Shown here: positions 1 to 6,412 of the stretch, one piece after another
Layout of the letters: the number at the start of each line of letters is the position of its first letter
Position numbering within the stretch: the first letter of the stretch is position 1
From: Brachionus plicatilis
Taxonomy: Eukaryota > Rotifera > Eurotatoria > Ploima > Brachionidae
Length of the DNA: 11,001 nt
Assembly (NCBI GenBank): GCA_010279815.1
Contig: QEOQ01000508.1
Span: 3,759,875-3,770,875 of the forward strand
Reading direction: 5' to 3'
Program-made: the position numbers and the translations under genes
The notes under the pieces: generated by a model
Database searches by the model: none
The model's input: only the letters and a program-made list of their open reading frames with translations
Told to the model about the DNA's origin: nothing

Positions 1-248
1 TAAAATTTGCAAAAAAAAAAAATTGAATTCTCAATAAACTTCAACAAAATAGACCCGAGACTTCATTTTCTAATTTATCAAAACATCTTTAAATAATTCA
101 ACAATACCCACTGTAATTTTTAAACAAGATTATTTACAATTATTTAAATAAAATATATAACTTGTTTTAAATTTATGCTACTTTTATAAAAATTTTAATA
201 TTTTGGGTCTACCTTTTATGTGGCCATTACTTAAAATTAAACAAAAAA

Positions 249-271
249 ATTTAATTTAATTTAATTTAATT
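249..271. repeat. (TTTAA)n microsatellite
   Basis: About four and a half tandem copies of the pentamer TTTAA. It is a simple-sequence repeat with no visible function. Confidence 0.8.
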
Positions 272-920
272 GACAAAATAATGAAAAAATCTTGATTAAA
301 AAATAAAAATTTAATTTTTTTTAAATCTCAAATTTATAATTAATAATCTGATTGAAGAAATAAAGTTAAAAAATATGACTTTTTAATGTTCAGGATGGAG
401 TCAATTTTCTTCCCAAAATAAAAACACCAACAACCTTAAATAAATTTAAAATTAAAAATTGATTCAAACTAGAACTTTAATACTCGAACAACAACTATGT
501 TCCGATCAGATTTTATTCTAATTCTCATAAGACTTAATTCGCTTGATTTAAGCTTATCAACCCGATAAACATTTTCACATTCTCATCAAGTCATCAACTT
601 CTGATTTCCCATTTTGATCAAAACATTCTTGACTTGGGCAAAAACTAGACGATCAAGCGATGAGAATGGACAAATTTTCTGTTCAAATATTTTATTTTGA
701 AATTGTTTTAGAGCTTAGAGTGTCTCAAATTGTGTATCATGCACATAATGTTTTATTAGAGCACTTAGCGATTTAATTCAATCTCAAATGAAAATATTTT
801 TCCTAAAAAAATAAAAACAATATGTTTTCTTATCTCTTGTCATGTTATCTAAACTTGGCTCAAATTGCATATTATTTAAATGGCCTCTAGCCGTAATTGA
901 AACAAATTGTTTTCTAATTT

Positions 921-938
921 AGATAGCTCGTGCTATCT
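921..938. repeat. Short perfect hairpin
   Basis: AGATAGC and its exact complement GCTATCT flank a 4-base loop (TCGT), giving a 7-bp stem. A second hairpin, AATCC/GGATT with loop TTC, lies at 1044-1056. Role unknown. Confidence 0.5.
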
Positions 939-1392
939 ATTGTGAATTTTTCTCAAGTTAATCTTGATGAATTTTTAATGATAACACTTTGAAAAAAATA
1001 TTAATTAATTGGTTGAATACAGCCTATGGTCACAAACTCCGACAATCCTTCGGATTATGTGGATTCATTTATAGCGTGTTTGGTTATGTAAGCCTTGTGG
1101 CGTGTGTTGAACAAATTGTAAAGTCTTGATTTTGGACTTTTGGGATTTAAACGAAGAAATAAACAAAACAATTTAATTTAGTTAATAGTTTATTAAATTT
1201 AATCCGAAATTTAAACAATAATGTAGTGGTTTAAATAGTAGCTAGAACATGTGCTTCGGCTGCAGTTAATTCAAGATTAAATAATAAGTAGAGACACGTC
1301 AAGACTTGGGTCTTAACAAAATGAAAAGTTCGGCATTTTAGAAAGATTGTCTGGCTTGATATGAACATGGGATCAAAAGATGGTTCAGTTTT

Positions 1393-1409
1393 AATTGGCC
1401 ACGCCAATT
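1393..1409. repeat. Short perfect hairpin
   Basis: AATTGGC and GCCAATT flank the 3-base loop CAC. The stem has 7 bp. It is isolated, with no adjacent gene that would make it a terminator or operator. Confidence 0.45.
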
Positions 1410-1664
1410 TCATGCATGTTATGGCATTTATTCGTTTCTAAGTGGGCTTGAAAATGTCGGTGAATATAAAAATTATGCAAAATAGTTATGCATTTGTATA
1501 GACAAATATTTGTCAAGTAGTGTCATGCTATTTTTTAAAAAGAAAAACGCTAAACAAGATCAGATTACCGATAAACTTAAGCCTAATCAAACTGTCAATC
1601 AAATTTTGGTATTTTGGTATTTTGAAATAATAGAATCAGCAAAAATATCGGTAAGCTAAGCTGC

Positions 1665-1675
1665 ATAATTTTTAT
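1665..1675. repeat. Target-site duplication, left copy
   Basis: ATAATTTTTAT, identical to 2675-2685 at the other end of the LINE. It overlaps the (AAT)n tail by a few bases, so its exact inner edge is uncertain by 1-3 bases. Confidence 0.7.
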
Positions 1676-1703
1676 TATTATTATTTGTTGAAAAATTAAA
1701 CTA

Positions 1704-1716
1704 CGTCCCATAGACG
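1704..1716 (-). other. 3' UTR hairpin of the LINE
   Basis: On the minus strand CGTC, five loop bases and GACG form a compact stem. It lies between the T-rich tract after the RT stop codon and the (AAT)n tail (about 1672-1687). Stem-loops near the 3' end are known recognition sites for the RT of several LINE clades. That role is inferred here. Confidence 0.5.
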
Positions 1717-1772
1717 ATTTAAAATAAAAAAATATATAAAAAATATTATAAATTAAAAAAAAGAAAAAAAAC

Positions 1773-2672
1773 TTAAGTTACTTGTTCACCAAGAACTTTG
1801 TATAAAATATTTTTATAGAAAGAGGAGTTCAGTTCATCCTCAGAAATCAAACGACAAAGATTAATTATTTTCCTAACTAATTCTTCTTTATTGATATTAT
1901 CCAATTTAATATCAAAGCGCTCATTTAGCCTCAACAAACAGTCTTTAAAATTTAGAGCTTCCAAGTTACCAACTATCTCTGTTGTTTCTTTTAACTGGTT
2001 AATGAAAGAATTCTGCGGACATTTATTGTTGGTATAGTAGTTCTTGAGATTATCGAAAACAACTTTGACTTTTTCTAGACTTTTAACTTGTTGAAAAAAT
2101 AGTATTTTATACTTTAAGTAAAGCTTAATAATTTTATTAACCCTTAGAGCATTTAATAGGAGAGTGTTTCTTGCAAACTTGGATAGACCAAGATTTCTTT
2201 TAATCAGACAAGCTTGAGATTTATCATACTCGCTCAATTTTGTTTTTTTAATAAAGCACATTTCTAAGCCATAGCTCATGATTGGTTGACAGTAAATATT
2301 AAAGATTTTAGCTAAAACTATAGAATTCAACCCATATGCCCTACATCCCATTCCCCTTAATGAATATAAAGCCCTCTGAACTTTATTGACTTTTTCATCC
2401 CAAAACTTATTTAAGAAATTTTGGTTACCAATCAGAAGACCAAGATATGTTAAGTTAGAGACTCTTTCAAGAATGTTCCCATTTAAAAAGAAATCCCTTT
2501 TTACATTCAATTTGTTTCCTTGGTGTTCTGAACAATATATTACAGATTTTTTCGCGTTAAAATTTATTTTCCATTGAGTTCCAAACAGGCTATATTTATC
2601 TAGAAGGAGCTTTAAATGGAATCTTGTTGGACTAAGAAGAACAATATCATCACAGTACCCAATTATAGATAC
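1773..2672 (-). pseudogene. Non-LTR reverse transcriptase, C-terminal half (5'-truncated)
   Basis: An open frame of 299 codons plus TAA, without a stop or frameshift, but with no 5' part or proper start. The first residues read VSIIGYCDDIVLLS. The YCDD box at about residues 6-9 is the catalytic aspartate motif of LINE reverse transcriptases (usually YADD). Then come FNAKKS (the K-containing D motif) and TYLGLLI near residue 76, the YLG motif of the thumb side. The connection region typical of jockey/CR1-like elements follows (GCRAYGLNS, IYCQPIMSYGLE). The in-frame part upstream of about 2510 is real coding sequence and should be included. The protein would copy element RNA into DNA at the insertion site, but this fragment lacks the finger and palm motifs before YCDD and is not expected to be active. 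Family call is sure; clade is only approximate. Confidence 0.9.
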
Positions 2673-2674
2673 AT

Positions 2675-2685
2675 ATAATTTTTAT
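2675..2685. repeat. Target-site duplication, right copy
   Basis: ATAATTTTTAT, the partner of 1665-1675. On the minus strand the first RT codons follow it almost directly. The same place also forms one arm of a 10-bp AT-rich inverted repeat (2671-2680 with 2703-2712), which may be chance. Confidence 0.7.
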
Positions 2686-2722
2686 AAAATTTTAATTATT
2701 TTAATTATATGTGATTTGTAAA

Positions 2723-2871
2723 GGTTGTCACTAAAAAGCGGAAAACGGAAAGCGGAAAACGGAATTTCCGCGACCCATTTTCCGCAACTTTTTCTTTCGA
2801 AATTCCGTAAAATAGAAGACTAAAAAGCGGAAATTCCGTGTTTTAGGGACTTTTTAATAATTTACGGAAAA
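2723..2871 (+). repeat. Left terminal inverted repeat (149 bp)
   Basis: Matches the reverse complement of 4193-4341 at 148 of 149 positions, with no gap. The single difference is A at 2787 against T (complement of 4277). The outer part is packed with CGGAAA and CGGAAT words on both strands, the kind of subterminal repetition that transposases often bind. Confidence 0.95.
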
Positions 2872-2932
2872 TTTAGGGTTTATTTTAAAACTAGATTTAT
2901 TTTAACAAAATTTAAGATAAATTCAAAGGGGT

Positions 2933-2949
2933 CCGGGGCGTAGCCCTGG
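2933..2949. repeat. GC-rich hairpin inside the transposon
   Basis: CCGGGGC, loop GTA, GCCCTGG: a 7-bp stem with one G-T pair. It is among the most G+C-rich short segments in the window, surrounded by very AT-rich sequence, and sits about 60 bp inside the left TIR. Function unknown. Confidence 0.5.
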
Positions 2950-3126
2950 TTTAGGGATTTCGGTTCAGCAAAAAGAGATAGGAATTTTTCTTAATTAATG
3001 CTTAATTAATTTATAATAATTAATTGTTTAGTGATCGATTTTTTTAAAAGGTATAAACACTCAGTAAAGTTTTCTCGTATTTTAGTATTTTCAATGCTAA
3101 AAAACGCTAAAATTGGATAAGGATTA

Positions 3127-3272
3127 AAAGTTGAAGAAAGTTGAAAAAAGTTGAATAACTGTAATAGTTGAATAATTGAAATAATTGAAGGAGTTTTATG
3201 GATAAGAATTGAAAAAGTTGAAGAAAGTTGAAGAAAAAATACAATTATTTGAATAATTGAAAAGTTGAATAA
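3127..3272. repeat. Degenerate GTTGAA tandem tract
   Basis: Many imperfect copies of AAAGTTGAAG and AATTGAA words, with a local period near 10 bases, in two blocks split by about 20 bases around 3190. An open frame reads through on the minus strand (3006-3290), but its composition simply mirrors the repeat, so I do not call it a gene. Confidence 0.7.
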
Positions 3273-3394
3273 TAACAGTAAATTGCCCATTAGTCAAAAA
3301 TTTTATAATAAATTTGTTATATAAATAAAGAAAATAGTTTATGTTATTATAATTCTGATAATATGTCCAAAAAGGTATCTTAAATTTTTACTAA

Positions 3395-3604
3395 TTATTT
3401 TGTTGAACATTTCAAGCCATATTTGTAATAATACCAATTCTTGCCCTTGCCAGTTCTATAAAAGTTACTAACATTTGCACAATCAAAATGATACCAGTAA
3501 TTGCACTTATCACACTCAATTAAATTTTCTAGACACAATAAAGAACAAATAGGACAATGACAATTTTTAATTTTTTGATCTATCAAAACTTTAACTACCA
3601 AACT
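3395..3604 (-). pseudogene. Decayed PHD-finger fragment in the transposon
   Basis: About 69 codons ending in TAA, with an in-frame stop just upstream (3605-3607) and no ATG. The only start-like codon is TTG. The order of metal ligands is that of a PHD finger (Cys4-His-Cys3): CPIC near residue 17, CDKC near 32, then YHFDC carrying the His and sixth Cys, then the conserved Trp. The last pair should read W-x-C-x-x-C. Here it reads WYYYKY, with Tyr (TAT) in both Cys places, each one G-to-A step from TGT. A PHD finger normally binds histone H3 tails. PHD domains also occur in ORF1 proteins of some CR1-type retroelements and in many chromatin proteins. With two ligands lost and no start, it is probably a dead captured exon. 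Confidence 0.7.
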
Positions 3605-3685
3605 TCAAACCAAGCTTTGAAATTGAAATTGAAAAGTAATAAAATTTTCATAAATTATTTCAAAAGTGCTGAATCATACGAAGAG

Positions 3686-3709
3686 CGTGCAGTTATCCGA
3701 AACTGCACG
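3686..3709. promoter_or_regulatory. 9-bp stem hairpin just before the plus-strand ATG
   Basis: CGTGCAGTT (3686-3694), a 6-base loop, and AACTGCACG (3701-3709) form a perfect stem. It ends one base before the ATG at 3711, in the gap between the divergent PHD and plus-strand frames. It could mark a promoter or operator, an RNA structure over the start codon, or be a chance palindrome. The structure is seen; any role is inferred. Confidence 0.4.
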
Positions 3710-3710
3710 A

Positions 3711-4155
3711 ATGGTCCACAAAACCAATCATTTTTTAGACGACCACTACTATGCAGTGTCCAACCCAGTTAATCTCCCTAGTAATAGCTTTAAATATTAT
3801 CTTCCACAACTAGAAAAAAATAAACACGGTCCCTATTACGCTCCCACAAAAAACTCTCAACGCTCTTATCAAGCACAAGCAAATAGCCAGCAACCCCAAA
3901 ACTCTCAACCTTTTTTTTCCAACCAATGAACATGACAACTACATAACATACTCACAATGCCTATCTAACTCAAATCCTCTCTACACAAACAGTCACACAG
4001 TCCAACCAAATCAAAATCAAGCCCCTCTTTATCAAGTCTACGATATGCAAAACCCAAAAAAAGTTTACACAATCAAATTCAAGAAATTTCCTGATCAATA
4101 TATGGACTATTTTGAGCTTCAGGACTACTTAGATAAATTAAAACCTGAACCTTAA
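3711..4155 (+). pseudogene. Unknown P/Q/N/Y-rich protein, frame broken at a T8 run
   Basis: The frame starts with ATG (MVHKTNHFLDDHYYAVSNPV), is rich in Gln, Asn, Pro and Tyr, and stops at 3927. Past the T8 run at 3911-3918 the next frame carries on with the same composition (NEHDNYITYSQCLSNSNPLY onward). It ends after about 76 more codons with a charged tail near VYTIKFKKFPDQYMDYFELQ and TAA at 4153-4155. Losing one T would join the two parts into about 147 residues. No domain is recognised. The plus strand here is C-rich and G-poor and clearly richer in G+C than the surroundings, with many CCA, CAA and AAC codons, unlike the LINE frames. It may be captured host sequence. The shift may be a real mutation, a homopolymer sequencing error or a slippery site. 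Confidence 0.6.
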
Positions 4156-4192
4156 ATGGATTTCCGTAAAATCTTTTCCGCTTTTTGTCAAG

Positions 4193-4341
4193 TTTTCCGT
4201 AAATTATTAAAAAGTCCCTAAAACACGGAATTTCCGCTTTTTAGTCTTCTATTTTACGGAATTTCGAAAGAAAAAGATGCGGAAAATGGGTCGCGGAAAT
4301 TCCGTTTTCCGCTTTCCGTTTTCCGCTTTTTAGTGACAACC
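4193..4341 (-). repeat. Right terminal inverted repeat (149 bp)
   Basis: Partner of 2723-2871. Directly inside it (about 4160-4192) is another run of TTTCCG/TTCCGC words that is not part of the inverted match, so the binding-site-like repeats continue inwards on this side. Confidence 0.95.
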
Positions 4342-4349
4342 TTTGTAAA

Positions 4350-4445
4350 TCAGATTTTTTTTATTTTTTATTTTCTTTGTAAAATTGTAATTTGAATTTT
4401 TGTGTTTCCTTTTGAACTTGCCTATGAGGCTAAAAGTTTTTTTTC
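4350..4445 (-). mobile_element. Probable LINE 3' end (hairpin plus A-rich tail)
   Basis: On the minus strand a hairpin GCCT-CAT-AGGC (4420-4430) is followed by about 70 A-rich bases ending in AAAATAAAAAATAAAAAAAA, right up to the DNA transposon's target site. This repeats the hairpin-then-A-rich-tail layout of the 1665-2685 LINE, so I read it as the 3' end of another, older copy. No coding part is visible upstream of it. Confidence 0.45.
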
Positions 4446-5315
4446 TTAAAAATATATGCGGTAGTAACGAAATGTTAGATTTATTTTCAAAAAAATTTAG
4501 ATTATCATAAAATTACCGTATACCCTTGCACACTAATACATGCATCAAACCTTAAATTTTCCGGTTTATGTGTATTTTTAAAAGAGTGTATTTTTTGTCA
4601 ATAGATTTTTTTTTTCATAAAAATAGATAAGAAAAATTAATAAAAGTAGATAAAATTTTTTAATAGAAGATATTTATTTTTTCAATATAGATGATAAAAA
4701 ATATAATATATTTATGTAACCGGTTTATAATAAACAATGTTTAATCTTTAAAAGCTTTATTTAAGATATTGAACGTTCTGAAGTTCCAAGAATGGAATTC
4801 ATATTTATACCTATATGTTCGTGTCAAGAACACGAGCATTTAATTAAGTCAAGATGTGAGCTTAGTGCTTAATGTATATGTCAGCATTTCGAAGCGTCTA
4901 ACTTCTGAGATACGTGACAAGTATAATTCTTACTTATCTTTGTGCATCAGTTGACAAGCTGATGAATAAGTGATTATTCAGGGTAACATTTATATAAATA
5001 TAAATAAGAAAAAAATACCTTGAAAAAAAAAACAAATAAACTAATTGATTAAATAAACTTTTTCCGTATTATTTTTGATGCACGGAAAAAGTCTTAAATA
5101 TGTTTTATAAAATTTTTTATTAAAAAAGAAAGTTTAAGAAAATTTTTTATGTCCAATTAAATTAAGAATAAAGCGAATCTAAATTAAACGAGCTTAACAC
5201 CAGACAAAATGTAATCGTGAAAAGAACAATTGGCATCAACAGGTTTTGTCGAATGAGTCCCATTAATGGTGTCTAAGAACTTGAATCCGTTAGTCAAATC
5301 TATTTGAAGCACTAA
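4446..5315. other. Non-coding stretch with a hairpin cluster
   Basis: No gene seen. The first 300 bases are plain AT-rich DNA. From about 4770 to 4980, where G+C is higher, there are four hairpins in a row (entered separately). From about 5215 a decayed plus-strand reading frame begins to show, with stops at 5274 and 5313. Confidence 0.5.
4819..4980. repeat. Cluster of four short hairpins
   Basis: In order: TCGTGT/ACACGA with a 5-base loop (4819-4835); an imperfect stem with outer GTCA/TGAC and inner GAAG/CTTC (4880-4918); CATCAG/CTGATG with an 8-base loop (4945-4964); and TGAATAA/TTATTCA around the tetraloop GTGA (4963-4980). The last two touch and could exchange strands. The density is unusual for this sequence and suggests a structured RNA or the remnant of a repeat. 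No known RNA family fits: the CTGATGA at 4959 lacks the partner GAAA of a hammerhead ribozyme. Confidence 0.4.
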
Positions 5316-5656
5316 GTCTACTTTCTAAATCAAATTTATAATAACGAATTATGTATAAATATTTTTAACGAGCTATATGGTAAATTTGTATATTTTCCAA
5401 GAAACGACTCATCCTTTTGCAAACAATTGGACATTTGAGTAAGTTTAGTATATGTTGTCTTGATTATGGTAAAAAGTTCTAACTAGAGTTAATTGATAGC
5501 ATCTTTCAGTCTGACAACAAAGGTTTAATCGACTCAGTAAAATTTTATTTTCGTTCAATTCAATTGGCAATGTTCATTAATGAAGATAACTTCTATGTGT
5601 ACAATTATGTAAATATTTTACTAAAAGTCAATAATACTCGGCATCTTGAAGATTAG
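5316..5656 (+). pseudogene. Decayed coding relic, family unknown
   Basis: Two open blocks with protein-like composition follow each other in different frames. Block 1 (5316-5435, 40 codons) includes YFLNQIYNNELCINIFNELY and ends at TGA. Block 2 (5483-5653, 57 codons, stop TAG at 5654) includes DSIFQSDNKGLIDSVKFYF and FINEDNFYVYNYVNILLK. The frame of block 1 extends back to about 5223 across two stops. I read this as an old pseudogene or transposon-protein remnant with frameshifts and stops. No motif is diagnostic. In DNA this AT-rich, 57 open codons could also arise by chance, so confidence is low. Confidence 0.3.
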
Positions 5657-5776
5657 GATCAAAAAAATCAGATCAAATCAGTATTTTTTTTATAACTTTT
5701 GAATGGTACTTGATTAAATCTCTCTGCAAAATGCTAAATAATGCAAAATACATGCTGAATATTGTGTGAGGTTCTG

Positions 5777-5858
5777 CAAAAACTCTGCATTTTGCAGCAA
5801 AATACACGCCATTAAAAAGTATTTAATTTGACTGCGTATTTTAAATGCAGAGTTTTTG
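5777..5858. repeat. Inverted repeat with 16-bp perfect arms
   Basis: CAAAAACTCTGCATTT at 5777-5792 is the exact reverse complement of 5843-5858, with a 50-base loop. The matching continues imperfectly inward (CAAAATACACG against CGTATTTT). The words TGCAAAATGC, TGCAAAATAC and GCAAAATACA recur at 5726-5803, so the left arm lies in a small TGCAAAA-rich patch. It ends about 25 bases left of the inverted RT fragment. Confidence 0.6.
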
Positions 5859-5883
5859 TTGCATGTGGCACAAGTTTAATAGT

Positions 5884-6228
5884 TCAAGTTTCAGGAAAAT
5901 AAGAAGAAATAGTAAGGTAGCAATTACACAATGGAGTTGGGTATTCAATATATCTTGATTTGAAACCTTTGTTATATTCTTCCACCAGTCTAACAGTTAA
6001 TGGAACAGAATGGCTCAGTCCTGCCCTAACATATCCCTCACTCAACTCAAAAAGTCGATTCGAGACTGTTAGTAATTTTAGTTTATTAAAAGCCTCATGA
6101 TGCACGATTTTGGAGGGAGTATCATATTTTAACTTAAGAATAGATCTGACTGCTGTATTCTGTATTGCTTGTAGTTTTTTGATATTATTTTCCGAAAATG
6201 AATACAATCTTTTCCAATTTATGTCTTT
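5884..6228 (-). pseudogene. Non-LTR reverse transcriptase, extreme C-terminus
   Basis: A 114-codon frame ending in TGA, opening right after an in-frame stop at 6229-6231. It reads INWKRLYSFSENNIKKLQAI then QNTAVRSILKLKYDTPS. The W-x-x-L...LQ-x-IQN-x-A-x-R-x-I pattern is typical of the region after the RT domain in jockey/CR1-like LINEs, and the remainder (HHEAFNKLKLLTVSNRLFEL, YPTPLCNCYL) resembles, from memory, rotifer elements. Catalytic motifs are absent, so it is a fragment only. It belongs to a different family from the RT at 1773-2672. No A-rich tail follows the stop on its 3' side. With the plus-strand 3' end at 6232-6412 this suggests an inverted 5' piece of a twin-primed insertion. 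Confidence 0.8.
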
Positions 6229-6231
6229 TCA

Positions 6232-6412
6232 ACTTTCATTTTTTTAGCTTATTTACTTTATTTTGATTCTTTTTTTTTATCTCATTTTATTAACTTTAAT
6301 TTTATTTTTATTTTATTTCATTTTTATTTTATTTTTTTTATTTTACTTTTTAACTTATTCTGAAGGAGCTTTAGCTCGGTACAGAAAACAAATAAATAAA
6401 TAAATAATAAGA
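6232..6412 (+). mobile_element. LINE 3' end: T-rich tract, hairpin, (AAAT)n tail
   Basis: About 125 bases of TTTTATTTTATTTCATTTTT-type sequence lead to a compact hairpin GAGC-TTTA-GCTC (6366-6377), a short linker and the tail (AAAT)n at about 6390-6410. The same layout follows the RT stop codon of the 1665-2685 element. No coding sequence on this strand belongs to it. It abuts the oppositely oriented RT fragment without a gap. I found no convincing target duplication. Confidence 0.55.

Larger units (their letters stand above)
1..1664. other. AT-rich stretch without a supportable gene
   Basis: I see no gene, tRNA or rRNA here. The stretch is very A+T-rich up to about 480 and somewhat richer in G+C from about 480 to 1450, where several short perfect hairpins occur. 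The longest open frame (minus, about 1231-1413) has no recognisable motif. A scattered inverted repeat pairs 521-547 with 652-667: the right arm reads as the reverse complement of the left arm once ten bases of the left arm are skipped. The stretch could be an old, decayed repeat, but nothing identifies it. Confidence 0.6.
1665..2685 (-). mobile_element. 5'-truncated non-LTR retrotransposon (LINE) with target duplication
   Basis: The insertion reads on the minus strand. Its right edge (5' end) is at about 2674. Then follow reverse-transcriptase coding sequence, a T-rich 3' UTR, a compact hairpin (1704-1716) and an (AAT)n tail running into about 1672. Both sides are bordered by the same 11 bases: ATAATTTTTAT at 1665-1675 and 2675-2685. 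This is seen directly and fits target-primed reverse transcription, in which 5' truncation, a simple-repeat tail and a short target duplication are the usual signs. The copy lost everything upstream of the catalytic motif (endonuclease and most of the RT palm), so it cannot move by itself. The intact frame and perfect duplication suggest a recent insertion. Confidence 0.85.
2715..4349. mobile_element. Non-autonomous TIR DNA transposon with cargo frames
   Basis: The element proper is 2723-4341 (1,619 bp). It is flanked by a perfect 8-bp duplication TTTGTAAA at 2715-2722 and 4342-4349. It begins with GGTTGTCACTAAAAAGCGG and ends with its complement. The 149-bp inverted repeats differ at one base. 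Inside are a GC-rich hairpin, a GTTGAA-rich tandem tract, a decayed PHD-finger frame (minus) and a frameshifted unknown frame (plus), head-to-head. No transposase motif is visible, so it would depend on an enzyme made elsewhere. Known families: an 8-bp duplication with GG termini occurs in Merlin elements, and long TIRs with 8-10-bp duplications in MULEs. hAT elements also make 8-bp duplications but usually start CA. Superfamily therefore remains open. Near-identical TIRs imply recent transposition. Confidence 0.9.

Noticed and set aside
1231..1413. 60-codon minus-strand open frame (about 67 codons from the previous stop)
   Set aside because: Slightly higher G+C, but no domain, signal or neighbour supports it, and a hairpin lies at its start. 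Not called as a gene.
2386..2577. 63-codon plus-strand frame
   Set aside because: Antisense shadow of the reverse-transcriptase fragment.
2925..2975. Possible tRNA-like piece (GC-rich, ends in TTCGGTTCAG)
   Set aside because: No cloverleaf can be drawn; only a single hairpin is present.
3006..3290. 94-codon minus-strand frame in the transposon
   Set aside because: It is the reverse reading of the GTTGAA tandem tract. Its Phe/Leu/Ile/Ser-rich composition follows from the repeat.
2723..4341. hAT assignment for the DNA transposon from its 8-bp duplication
   Set aside because: Termini start GG rather than CA, the TIRs are far longer than usual for hAT, and there is no transposase to test. Left unassigned.
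4945..4985. CTGATGA core suggestive of a hammerhead ribozyme, as known in some rotifer Penelope-like elements
   Set aside because: A 4-bp stem with a GNRA loop follows, but the required GAAA and the third helix are absent.
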